This document shows, piece by piece, positions 33,318 to 41,089 of a stretch of 48,915 bases of DNA. The notes under the pieces were generated by a model. That model did not search any database. It saw only the letters and a list, made by a program, of their open reading frames with translations, and was not told the origin of the DNA. This stretch comes from Flavobacteriaceae bacterium. GTDB taxonomy: Bacteria > Bacteroidota > Bacteroidia > Flavobacteriales > Flavobacteriaceae. The stretch is taken from assembly GCA_029249225.1 (NCBI GenBank), contig JAQWHT010000084.1:1-48915 (forward strand), given 5' to 3'. Position 1 is the stretch's first letter, and every line of letters starts with the position of its first letter. A program made the translations under genes and the position numbers.

Positions 33318-34367
33318 ATGAAAACAAAAAAAAATGAGTCGTCCAGAAGGAATTTTATAAAAAATATTTCGTCACTATCAGCTGGTGTTTCCCTAGCTTC
33401 ATCGGATCTTTGGGGAGCTCCTATCTACTTACCTAAAAGATCAGCCCTTAAAAATTCAATTAACGGCGTTCAATTAGGACTGATCACCTATTCATTTAGA
33501 GCCATGAAAGATCAAAGTGCAGAAGCTACACTTCAATATATCCTTGATTGTGATATAAATTCGATTGAATTGATGGGAGGAACTGCTGAATCATTTATCG
33601 GTAAACCGGAGAACAAAATCAATCGTAGAATGTTTTATCGACTTACGAGAAAAGAACGAAATAATTCTCTCTCTAAAGACGAAGAAAAAGAACTCATTGA
33701 GCTTAAAAAACAACAAGAAGCTTATAATAAAGAAGTTGAGACTTGGAAAAACAAACGTTCCGTTGATCGTTTCTATGATTTAAGAAAAATGTATAACAGT
33801 GCTGGAGTTGAAATTTATGCCTTCAAACCAGACTATTTACTTCGCAAAGGAAATAGTGATGCTGACATCAATTATGCAATGCAGGCAGGTAAAATACTGG
33901 GAGCAAGTCATGTAACTTTAGAACTTCCAGACGACAATAACCATACACTTAAACTTGGTCAATTAGCAGAAAAAAATGGAATCAAAGTTGCCTATCATGG
34001 CCACGAACAACAACACGCTAGCTGGTGGGATACAGCACTAGAACAGTCCTCTCATAATGCAATGAATTTAGATCTAGGGCATTACATAGCTGCGGGAAAC
34101 TCTGATGCTATGGAATTAATTGAAAAGCAGCATCAAAATATTCTTAGTATGCACGTGAAGGATCGTCAAAATCCTGAAAATGGCAAAAAGAATATGCCCT
34201 TCGGTCAAGGAGATACACCGATAAAAGAAGTTCTTCAAATGATGCGAGATAATTCCTATAATTTTGCGGCTACCATTGAATACGAATACCGCACACCAAA
34301 AGACTCAACTGTCATTAAAGAAATAAAAAAGAGTGTTAACTATTGTAAGAATGTTCTTGAATCGTAA
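33318..34367 (+). CDS. exported sugar isomerase/epimerase-like TIM barrel
   Basis: A protein of the xylose isomerase-like TIM-barrel (AP endonuclease 2) superfamily. The N-terminus RRNFIKNISSLSAGVSLAS is twin-arginine-like, so it is probably exported folded. The barrel shows GVQLGLITYSFRAM, INSIELMGG, VTLELPDDN, KVAYHGHEQQH, NLDLGHYIAAGN and SMHVKDRQ, with Glu/His/Asp ligands typical of metal-dependent isomerases. Residues 105-145 form a charged insertion. Family members act on sugars, keto-sugars or inositols; the substrate is unknown. It is divergent from the xylose operon. Confidence 0.82.
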   Translation: MKTKKNESSRRNFIKNISSLSAGVSLASSDLWGAPIYLPKRSALKNSINGVQLGLITYSFRAMKDQSAEATLQYILDCDINSIELMGGTAESFIGKPENKINRRMFYRLTRKERNNSLSKDEEKELIELKKQQEAYNKEVETWKNKRSVDRFYDLRKMYNSAGVEIYAFKPDYLLRKGNSDADINYAMQAGKILGASHVTLELPDDNNHTLKLGQLAEKNGIKVAYHGHEQQHASWWDTALEQSSHNAMNLDLGHYIAAGNSDAMELIEKQHQNILSMHVKDRQNPENGKKNMPFGQGDTPIKEVLQMMRDNSYNFAATIEYEYRTPKDSTVIKEIKKSVNYCKNVLES

Positions 34368-34384
34368 GTTAAAATGTTTTCTAA

Positions 34385-35134
34385 TTATTTTTTAAAAACA
34401 ATTTTATCTGCTATCGCTTGGCACTTTGAGACAACTGATTCTTCTACAATATTGTAGTAAATCTTCTTCCCATTAGAGTCTTTGCCTTCATACCGCCTGT
34501 CAAGCCCTTTAGAACTCCGACCACTCAAAGAGGCAAAGAAAACACAAGCGGCTAAATAAGTTCCATTATGACTTGGGTGTTTTGCATCGTCAGTTAAGAG
34601 ATTTATCTCAGGATATTTTGAAGAAAACAAATCAAAAGCCCTCCCCACAGGAATGATTTCAATGTTTGAAAACTCCTTTGAGATTTCTTTTAAATTCGAT
34701 TGAATTTTTTCGGAATCATCCATAACGATCTTCTCAACAGGAAAGTCAGGATAGTTCCACGTTGCGTAAAAATAAATTTTAGTATCTTGAGGTAGGAGTG
34801 ATCTCAGTTTAGAAAAATAATATTTTGTAGTATCCAGATGCTTGATCGGATAAGTACTTTGATCTTGAAATATGACTCGATCAAAAGTAATTTCAGATAA
34901 AATTTCTTTTGTTTTAAGCTCTTTATTTCCCTGCCAATGATCTCTTAAAGTAGCCCCACCAGCGGTAGACTGGTTAACGTCCCAGTACAGTTCTTGCTCT
35001 AACGCCATTTTTTCCAACTGAACTGGAAGGTTCCAATAAAATGTAAAGCTGTTTCCTACGAAAAGAATTTTTTCTTGTTTTTGAGCGTTTGTCACAAGTG
35101 AAAAAAAAAGAGTTAAAATGATTAAAGGTTTCAT
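34385..35134 (-). CDS. exported SGNH-type hydrolase (DUF4886-like)
   Basis: A secreted hydrolase-like protein of 249 residues with a Sec signal (MKPLIILTLFFSLVTNA). The block I serine is in LFVGNSFTFYWNLP (GNSF), a GG in block II (AGGATLRDHW), and the block V D-x-x-H is in DDAKHPSHNGTYLA. These mark the SGNH fold, here in the variant seen in DUF4886 proteins. Such enzymes remove acyl groups, often acetyl, from glycans. Its start overlaps the gamma-glutamyltransferase stop by 4 bp, so the two are coupled. Confidence 0.72.
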   Translation of the reverse strand: MKPLIILTLFFSLVTNAQKQEKILFVGNSFTFYWNLPVQLEKMALEQELYWDVNQSTAGGATLRDHWQGNKELKTKEILSEITFDRVIFQDQSTYPIKHLDTTKYYFSKLRSLLPQDTKIYFYATWNYPDFPVEKIVMDDSEKIQSNLKEISKEFSNIEIIPVGRAFDLFSSKYPEINLLTDDAKHPSHNGTYLAACVFFASLSGRSSKGLDRRYEGKDSNGKKIYYNIVEESVVSKCQAIADKIVFKK

Positions 35135-36729
35135 TTTGAAGAGTAATTTTCTACGGATCCCTCCCAGTCAGGATCTGCAGCTCCAATCCATAATTTGTTA
35201 ATAGAATCATATGCCACTGCATGAACCCGTCCAAATCGCGCTTTTTGGTCAATCATTTTTACTGGATTATTATCCAGATCAAAATTTGCGTTCAATTGCT
35301 TGATTCCGTCGTGATCTTCAATCCATAACGAATCTTCAAAAGGATATACTCTAGGCAAAAACAAGGCTTGATTTAAATTGTGTCTTTGAGCTAAATAACG
35401 GTGCGCGACTTGGGTTACTGCAGTTACAATTCTACTGCCACCTGCAGCACCTATGGCAAGAACAACCTGTTCGTTGTCCATAAATAAGGTGGGGGTTATA
35501 TGTGAATTAGATCGATCACCAGGCTTGTATTCGCCTAAATAACCTCCAAGGGTCACCGCATAAAGAAAACCTAGGTCTTTAGAAGCCACTTTAGAACCCA
35601 TATTCGGACCTATTGTCTGAGTAAGGCTTACCACATTCCCTTCCTTATCTGCAGCAGTAAGATGGGAGGTATGACCAACAGAAGCTACCCACGATCCCGG
35701 CATATCCAAGGTGCTTTGAGCAACTAAATTTAATTTTTGATCTTCAATTTGTTTAGCCCATTTTGCAGCTTGCCCATACGAAAGTATACGATCTATTGAA
35801 TCTCTATCTTGTTGATGCTTTCGATAACTGTAGGCTAATTTGGTTACTTCTCCAATTTGTCTGGCCCAATCTTCTTCGCTTTTTTCAACTGTGATGTGAT
35901 CCATGATTTGAAGAATTTGAATAGTAATCGCGCCAAAGGATGGTAAGTTTAAAGCAAACACTTTAAGTCCTTGAAATACTCCCTGAAACACTTCTGAATC
36001 TAATGCTTGATAATTTTTAAGATCGTCTAATGTAAGAAGTCCACCGTTGGACTGGATGTCGTTCACCATTTTTTGAGCAACTTCACCTTCGTAAAAACCT
36101 GCCTTACCTTTTAAGGCTATTACTTTAAGTGTTGATGCTAAAGATTTTTGAATGACTGTATCTCCAGCCTGAAAAGAAGTTCCCTCAGAGTTTAAAAAAT
36201 GAGTTTTTGTACCTTCGTATTGTTCAAATACTTCCCTTGCTAATCCTTGGCGGTATGCTTCTCCAGGTAATATTTGAAACCCGTTTTCCGCATATTCTAT
36301 TGCGGGCTCCATTACTTTTTGAAGTGGCAACTGCCCATGTTCTTTTTGAAGTTTTAGCAACCCTGCAACTACTCCAGGAATTCCAATAGTCTTGTATCCG
36401 GAAGAATATTTTTCGCCTGTAGGCATATAGTTTCTAGGAACTTGAGTTGAGGCGTCCACCCCACCAATTTTACCTGAAGCGTTGTGATAAATTGCCTGTA
36501 AACGCCCTCCAATTCCACTCATACTTGGCTCTACAACAGCCAAGGTAAAGCCTGAAGCTACTGCGGCATCAAATGCGTTTCCCCCTTGTTCGAACATTTT
36601 CTTTCCTGCTAAAGAAGCCAAGGGGTGTGCAGCTGCAATAGTATTATTCTTAGGAGAGGATGGTAAAGGTTCTTGACAACCCATTAACACAAGGCTGCTT
36701 AATAGAGTAAAAAGGATAAGTTTAGACAT
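35131..36729 (-). CDS. ggt: gamma-glutamyltransferase lipoprotein
   Basis: Hydrolyses or transfers the gamma-glutamyl group of glutathione and similar peptides; the precursor cleaves itself at a Thr. The lipobox ends SLVLMGC, giving an anchored envelope enzyme. Typical stretches are AAAHPLASLAGKKMFEQGGNAFDAAVASGFTLAVVEPSMSGIGG, SLASTLKVIALKGKAGFYEG, and the processing site HTSHLTAADKEGNVVSLTQTIG with the catalytic Thr before S-H-L. The oxyanion GAAGGSRI is present. I chose ATG 36729 (532 aa) over 36750. A terminator-like hairpin ends right before this ATG. Confidence 0.92.
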   Translation of the reverse strand: MSKLILFTLLSSLVLMGCQEPLPSSPKNNTIAAAHPLASLAGKKMFEQGGNAFDAAVASGFTLAVVEPSMSGIGGRLQAIYHNASGKIGGVDASTQVPRNYMPTGEKYSSGYKTIGIPGVVAGLLKLQKEHGQLPLQKVMEPAIEYAENGFQILPGEAYRQGLAREVFEQYEGTKTHFLNSEGTSFQAGDTVIQKSLASTLKVIALKGKAGFYEGEVAQKMVNDIQSNGGLLTLDDLKNYQALDSEVFQGVFQGLKVFALNLPSFGAITIQILQIMDHITVEKSEEDWARQIGEVTKLAYSYRKHQQDRDSIDRILSYGQAAKWAKQIEDQKLNLVAQSTLDMPGSWVASVGHTSHLTAADKEGNVVSLTQTIGPNMGSKVASKDLGFLYAVTLGGYLGEYKPGDRSNSHITPTLFMDNEQVVLAIGAAGGSRIVTAVTQVAHRYLAQRHNLNQALFLPRVYPFEDSLWIEDHDGIKQLNANFDLDNNPVKMIDQKARFGRVHAVAYDSINKLWIGAADPDWEGSVENYSSK

Positions 36730-36731
36730 AA

Positions 36732-36766
36732 AAAAAGGGTTTATAAGCAAGTTACAAACCCTTTTT
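36732..36766 (-). terminator. terminator-like hairpin before ggt
   Basis: AAAAAGGGTTT pairs with AAACCCTTTTT (11 bp) around a 13-nt loop, and on the minus strand a run of T residues leads directly into the ggt ATG at 36729. It was probably the terminator of the susC/susD unit now collapsed upstream. It could reduce read-through into ggt. Confidence 0.7.
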
Positions 36767-36782
36767 AAATAGTACTAGTAAA

Positions 36783-37188
36783 TTATTGGTTAACTGCTGT
36801 TTTTATGAAAATACCTGGATCTTCAGCTGGTGCGTTTGAATTGGAATTCAATTCGTTTGTAGCATAAGGCATCCGCTCTGGAAAGGGAGGGTTTGGTCCA
36901 TTCACTAAAATAAAAGGAACTGCAAAATCGCTATCTGATTTTCTGTGAGAGATAACCAATGTAACTGAACTGGAGAACTTGACCCTGTTCAGCTCGGATT
37001 TGAAAGTTTCCATCAAAATCAGATTAAACACCTGTTGAAGTTCCCTCAATAATGACATTTGCACCAGGAAGTGGCACACCACTTTCATCTGTAACATTAC
37101 CATTTACTATTTGGGCATTGACTTGTTGAGTTAATAGGCTCAAAAGCACACAAAATATTGTAAGAATATCTATTTGAAATCTTTTCAT
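36783..37188 (-). pseudogene. susC/susD deletion scar
   Basis: From ATG 37188 the minus strand encodes a signal peptide (MKRFQIDILTIFCVLLSLLT...) and the start of a SusC-type regulatory domain, VNGNVTDESGVPLPGANVI. A TAA at 37024-37026 interrupts it at codon 55; reading on in the same frame gives SDFDGNFQIRAE and FSYIGYLSQKI, then another stop. In a second frame the 3' part encodes FAVPFILVNGPNPPFPERMPYATNELNSN...PGIFIKTAVNQ, which resembles the C-terminus of a SusD-like lipoprotein. The whole receptor barrel and most of susD are missing; the join lies near 36930-36945. The SusD assignment is less certain than the SusC one. Confidence 0.7.
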
Positions 37189-37279
37189 TGATTTGGGTTT
37201 TATTTGGGTTTTCTAGGTTGCAAATAAGTTATTTTAATTTTTAAAAGTATCCAAATTATAATGACAGTCTTTTCCCTTT

Positions 37280-37296
37280 GATCATAGTTTATGATC
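37280..37296. promoter_or_regulatory. GATCATA-GTT-TATGATC palindrome
   Basis: A perfect inverted repeat with 7-bp arms and a 3-bp spacer, 92 bp upstream of the susC remnant's start codon. The distance suits an activator or repressor site for the lost polysaccharide-utilisation genes. No regulator gene is nearby. Confidence 0.45.
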
Positions 37297-37440
37297 TACA
37301 AAATTGTACCCAGGACTAGACAAATTGGATATAATATGAATTAATTTTAATTTAGAACAATCGCATACAAAAGCTGCGATTAAGTGAGAGAGAGAAACTC
37401 TTAAAACATGGGGCTGTTAGCTTCTTTTACCCTCAAGAAA

Positions 37441-37461
37441 AACCCTCCGCTGTGGAGGGTT
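37441..37461 (-). terminator. terminator after the S9 peptidase gene
   Basis: AACCCTCC and GGAGGGTT form an 8-bp stem with a 5-nt loop. On the minus strand the stem is followed by TTTTTC, directly after the S9 peptidase stop codon at 37469. The plus-strand side also has a T-rich tail, so it may work in both directions. Confidence 0.85.
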
Positions 37462-37468
37462 ATATTTT

Positions 37469-39919
37469 TTATCCTTTAGGTTTTTCTTTTGTTAATTTTA
37501 GAAAGGGCTTTCTGTTTTTTACATATTTTTCCAGCCATTGATCTTGTTCCCAAATGAGATGAAGTATTGTTTCTTTTGCTCTATATCCATGGCTTTCTTT
37601 AGGGAACATGACTAATCTTGTTTTAGCTCCAAGACCTTTGAGAGCATTATAATAACGTTCACTTTGCAAAGGGTAAGTTCCAGAATTATTGTCTGCTTCT
37701 CCATGAACTAGTAGTAATGGCGTTTTCATTTTGTCAGCGTGCATAAAAGGAGACATGGTATAATATACATCTGGCGCTTCCCAGTAGGACCTGGATTCAC
37801 TTTGAAAACCAAACGGTGTTAACGTTCTATTATAAGCACCGCTTCTGGCTATACCTGCAGCAAATAAATTTGAATGACTTAGCAGATTGGCCACCATAAA
37901 TGCTCCATAACTATGTCCTCCAACAGCAATTCTATTTCTATCAGCATAACCTTTATTCACAACAGCTTTAATCGCAGCTTCTGCATTGGCGACTAGCTGA
38001 GTTCTAAAGCTATCGTTTGGTTCATCTGTACCTTCACCTATAATCGGGAAAGCTGCACGATCTAGTACGACATATCCCTGAGTAACCCAATATATTGGAG
38101 AACCCCAACTGGGATATAAGAACCGATTCGGATTATTTGTTTTTTGAGCTGCGCTAGATTTATCTTTATATTCTCTGGGATATGCCCATAAAATCATAGG
38201 TAATTGTTCTGGGTCGTCTTTATTAAAACCCTCTGGAGTGTATAGAATCCCACTCAAATTTAGTCCATCTTCGCGTTTGTAGGAGATAAGTTCTTTCCCA
38301 ACATTTTTAAGATTCTTAAACGGGTTTTCAAAAAAAGTTTGCTGAGTAAGCGAATTTTTATCCCCTAAACTTCTGATAAAGTAATTTGGATATTCACTTT
38401 TCGATTCAATTCGGACACTCAATTTCTTATCAATAAAATTATAATCGTAAAGCTGTTCATACTTTTCAGTATAAGTTGATTCATAGATTCGAACCTTTTT
38501 GTCTGATTTCAAATCGATCCGATCTAGAAATGGAAATTGCCCTTTTTCAGAAAATCCATCTCCTAAAAGAAAAGCCTTATTTCCCTCCAAGGCTAAGATT
38601 TTTTTACCGTATTTTCCTTTTTGAGTGACAAAATCACCAGGGTCACTATATCTATCTTGATAATTTCTATCATCTATGACTTTAGCAGGAATATTGGGCT
38701 TTGAAGGTGAAAAAAGATATGTTTTAGAATTTCGACTATTCCACCACCTGTCATAAATGATCGCATATAAATCATTACCCCAAATTACTCCTGCGTATCG
38801 ATTAATTGTTTTTGTCAACAAGCTTGGGTTTTGGTTAAAAGGAGCTTCCCACTCGTATAATGCATCTCTAAATGGAACTTTCATCTCTGGATCCCCCTTG
38901 TCTAATGCCTTCACATAATAAATAGTTGAAGGTTGATCGAAACGCCAACCTATATTTCGTTTATTAATACTTACCGCCATAAATCCTTTTGGAAGAACCT
39001 CTTGAAGTGGATTATCAGAAATAACTTTAACTAAGTTTGCTTCCAAATCATAAACATGGGTTTCGGTAGGAAAACGAAAATAAGGCACTAAATATGAGAA
39101 CGGTTTTTTTACAAATGACACCATTATGTATTTCCCATTGGGAGATACGTTAACACTTCTATACATTTTTGCATCTAAAAAAGGACTTTTGTTACCATCC
39201 ATATCTATCCTATAAATTTCTGATCTGCTTAGCTGGGTAAAATTTTTAGCATCTGTAGGATTTTTAATTAAATCTTGATATGTTCTGTTTTGAGCTTTTT
39301 CACCGTTATTTTCAGTTACTTTTGGACCTGTTGGTACGATCACTGATTGATCTATTATCTCTTCTCTGTCTTTAGGTAGTAATTTTACCAACAACTCTTT
39401 ACCGTTTTTTAGCCAACTTATACTACTGCCCATTGTTGCATTAATTGGTTCAGAACTCAATTTTTTTGCTTTTCTAGAAGCCACATCTACAGTCCATAGT
39501 TCTACACCCGAATCTGATGTATGAGTCATGGCAATCTTTTTTTCGTCTGGTGACCAAATAAAGTTCGTTAGTTGTGGGTTATTTGGAAGTCCCTCCACAA
39601 TCAAGGGGTGCTCTCCTTTTTCAAAATCTATTAATTCTACTTTATTGTAATAAATAGTCCTACTTCCAATAAAACGCTCAGGATCAACTCGAAGCCCTGC
39701 AATGCGTAGTTCCTGTCTTGATAAGTCTGCTATACTCTTATAAGTAGAACGTGAAAGAAGGAGCATCACAGTATTTTTTGAATTTCTTAATACAGTTGGA
39801 GCTAAGTCAACATCTATCAAGTTTAACAACTCTTTTTTTGGAACCTGATATCCCAATTCTTCTTGAGCATTTAACAGAATCGATGTAGCTATGAATAAGG
39901 TAATTATGATATTTTTCAT
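37469..39919 (-). CDS. S9 family serine peptidase (glutamyl endopeptidase-like)
   Basis: A secreted prolyl-oligopeptidase-family enzyme. After a Sec signal (MKNIIITLFIATSILLNAQ) comes a beta-propeller of about 520 residues with WSPDEKKIAMTH-like blades, then an alpha/beta-hydrolase domain. The catalytic triad residues are the Ser in GGHSYGAFM, Asp in LVHGEADNNSG and His in FPKESHGY. Overall layout (816 aa, two domains) and details such as WAYPREYKDKSSA match the S9D glutamyl peptidase group. It is monocistronic, ending in a strong terminator. It should cut short peptides in the periplasm. Confidence 0.88.
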   Translation of the reverse strand: MKNIIITLFIATSILLNAQEELGYQVPKKELLNLIDVDLAPTVLRNSKNTVMLLLSRSTYKSIADLSRQELRIAGLRVDPERFIGSRTIYYNKVELIDFEKGEHPLIVEGLPNNPQLTNFIWSPDEKKIAMTHTSDSGVELWTVDVASRKAKKLSSEPINATMGSSISWLKNGKELLVKLLPKDREEIIDQSVIVPTGPKVTENNGEKAQNRTYQDLIKNPTDAKNFTQLSRSEIYRIDMDGNKSPFLDAKMYRSVNVSPNGKYIMVSFVKKPFSYLVPYFRFPTETHVYDLEANLVKVISDNPLQEVLPKGFMAVSINKRNIGWRFDQPSTIYYVKALDKGDPEMKVPFRDALYEWEAPFNQNPSLLTKTINRYAGVIWGNDLYAIIYDRWWNSRNSKTYLFSPSKPNIPAKVIDDRNYQDRYSDPGDFVTQKGKYGKKILALEGNKAFLLGDGFSEKGQFPFLDRIDLKSDKKVRIYESTYTEKYEQLYDYNFIDKKLSVRIESKSEYPNYFIRSLGDKNSLTQQTFFENPFKNLKNVGKELISYKREDGLNLSGILYTPEGFNKDDPEQLPMILWAYPREYKDKSSAAQKTNNPNRFLYPSWGSPIYWVTQGYVVLDRAAFPIIGEGTDEPNDSFRTQLVANAEAAIKAVVNKGYADRNRIAVGGHSYGAFMVANLLSHSNLFAAGIARSGAYNRTLTPFGFQSESRSYWEAPDVYYTMSPFMHADKMKTPLLLVHGEADNNSGTYPLQSERYYNALKGLGAKTRLVMFPKESHGYRAKETILHLIWEQDQWLEKYVKNRKPFLKLTKEKPKG

Positions 39920-40323
39920 TTGTCAATAATTTAAGTTGAAAGTACAAAACTTGTTTTAATTGAAACAGTCTCAGTAAGCTGAACCTTACTCTCCTAAACC
40001 TTTCAGTCTTCTCATAAACAACCCAGCCTATAAATTACCTTAATTAAACTTTAGATTTAATTGATTTACATTCGAGAATATCGTCTACTTATTCACGGAG
40101 TTTTTCTCCTAAAAAAGTAATCGAAATAGGATGGTTATCTACTGGATTAAGGAAAGTACAATTACCCTTTTTAATCAAAATCTAAGTGGATTCCTAGAGA
40201 AAGATTTTTTATATTTGATATAATTAAGAAATTTTGATTTTAAAACCATAACCCAATCATCTCCTCTTTAAAAATGAGTATTCGGAAAAATGATTTTTGG
40301 ATCTTTTCACTAAAACTATTATT
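39920..40323. other. divergent intergenic region before the kinase/STAS/cyclase operon
   Basis: About 400 bp without a recognisable gene. It contains a TATATTTG box (40210-40217) and a 17-codon upstream reading frame (40274-40327). A short GGAG-T5-CTCC inverted repeat at 40097-40109 has no T-tract in a useful position. Nothing else stands out. Confidence 0.6.
40210..40217 (+). promoter_or_regulatory. candidate -7 box for the kinase/STAS/cyclase operon
   Basis: TATATTTG matches TAnnTTTG exactly, 106 nt before ATG 40324. No TTG was found at the -33 position. The leader would be about 100 nt. Confidence 0.4.
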
Positions 40324-40749
40324 ATGAGTAAAACACCCACTGTAGAGCTTAAGCTTCCTGTTCTTAAAAACATGGAACTTGTAGCTACCCAGACTTCAGA
40401 AGTTGTTTCCAAGCATATAGGCCTATCAGATGATAAATCAGCTGAAATTTCTATGGCTTTGATTGAGGCGTGTATCAACGCTTTTGAGCACTCTGAAACC
40501 AAACTAGAAATCTATATTCATTTTATGATATCTGATGACGAATTAACCATTAAGGTTATCGATAAAGGTAAAGGATTTGATGCTTCTAAAATTAAAATTC
40601 CTGAAATTGATAATAAAATCAATACAAGTGAAAGGAAAAGAGGTTGGGGTATTATGCTAATCAAAGAGTTAATGGATTCAGTAGATTTTGAATCCAATGA
40701 CAAAGGAACAACATTGACAATGGTTAAAAAAAAAGAAAAAAATGAGTAA
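40324..40749 (+). CDS. RsbW/SpoIIAB-like serine kinase (HATPase_c_2)
   Basis: A 141-residue GHKL ATPase of the anti-sigma-factor kinase type, which phosphorylates a STAS partner and binds alternate clients. The N box reads EACINAFEHSE (Asn52), the G1 box IDKGKGFD (Asp80), and the G2 box RGWGIMLIKELMD (Gly107-Gly109). No signal peptide, so cytosolic. I chose ATG 40324 over a TTG at 40297. It overlaps the STAS gene by 8 bp. No sigma factor is encoded nearby, so the client is probably not the usual one; the cyclase at 41090 is a candidate. Confidence 0.9.
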   Translation: MSKTPTVELKLPVLKNMELVATQTSEVVSKHIGLSDDKSAEISMALIEACINAFEHSETKLEIYIHFMISDDELTIKVIDKGKGFDASKIKIPEIDNKINTSERKRGWGIMLIKELMDSVDFESNDKGTTLTMVKKKEKNE

Positions 40750-41083
40750 AGTCACAAACACAAATGTGGAAGGAAACGTTGTAGTTATCGCAACAGAAGG
40801 GTACCTCAACAAAGATTTAGGGGAAGAAATCCAGAAAATAGCACAAGAACATATAGATGGAGGAAACAAGATTTTTTTAATTAATCTCAAGAGCTCTAAC
40901 ATCGTCAACAGTATTGGAGCATCTATTCTAATTGAATTAATCGAACAACTTCAAGATATTGATGGACATTTGGTCTTCTGCGATCTTGCTCCGATTATTG
41001 AAAAAACATTTAAAATTATGGGACTCACTAAGTATTGTACTGTCTATCCTTCTCAAGAGGAAGCCATTACTGCTTTGGCTTGA
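40742..41083 (+). CDS. STAS-domain antagonist (RsbV/SpoIIAA-like)
   Basis: A single STAS domain of 113 residues. The loop before helix 2 reads SSNIVNSIGAS, placing Ser57 at the site phosphorylated in SpoIIAA and RsbV. When phosphorylated by its kinase it is inactive; a PP2C phosphatase restores it. Both partners are encoded here: the kinase overlaps by 8 bp upstream and the SpoIIE-type phosphatase is in the convergent operon. The cyclase begins 6 bp downstream. Confidence 0.9.
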   Translation: MSKVTNTNVEGNVVVIATEGYLNKDLGEEIQKIAQEHIDGGNKIFLINLKSSNIVNSIGASILIELIEQLQDIDGHLVFCDLAPIIEKTFKIMGLTKYCTVYPSQEEAITALA

Positions 41084-41089
41084 TTGTAA

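Larger units (their letters stand above)
37189..37468. other. intergenic region, former SusC promoter region
   Basis: This 280-bp stretch has no gene. It holds the dyad at 37280-37296, an AT-rich segment, and the terminator at 37441-37461. No exact TAnnTTTG box for the pseudogene was found. Confidence 0.6.

Noticed and set aside
36783-37103. A 106-aa open frame as a real gene
   Set aside because: Its first half is an out-of-frame reading of the SusC-like sequence, and its second half matches only the end of a SusD-like protein; it is part of the deletion scar.
40324-41083. Sigma-B type general stress module
   Set aside because: No sigma factor gene is present in the window, and alternative sigma-B is not typical of Bacteroidota.
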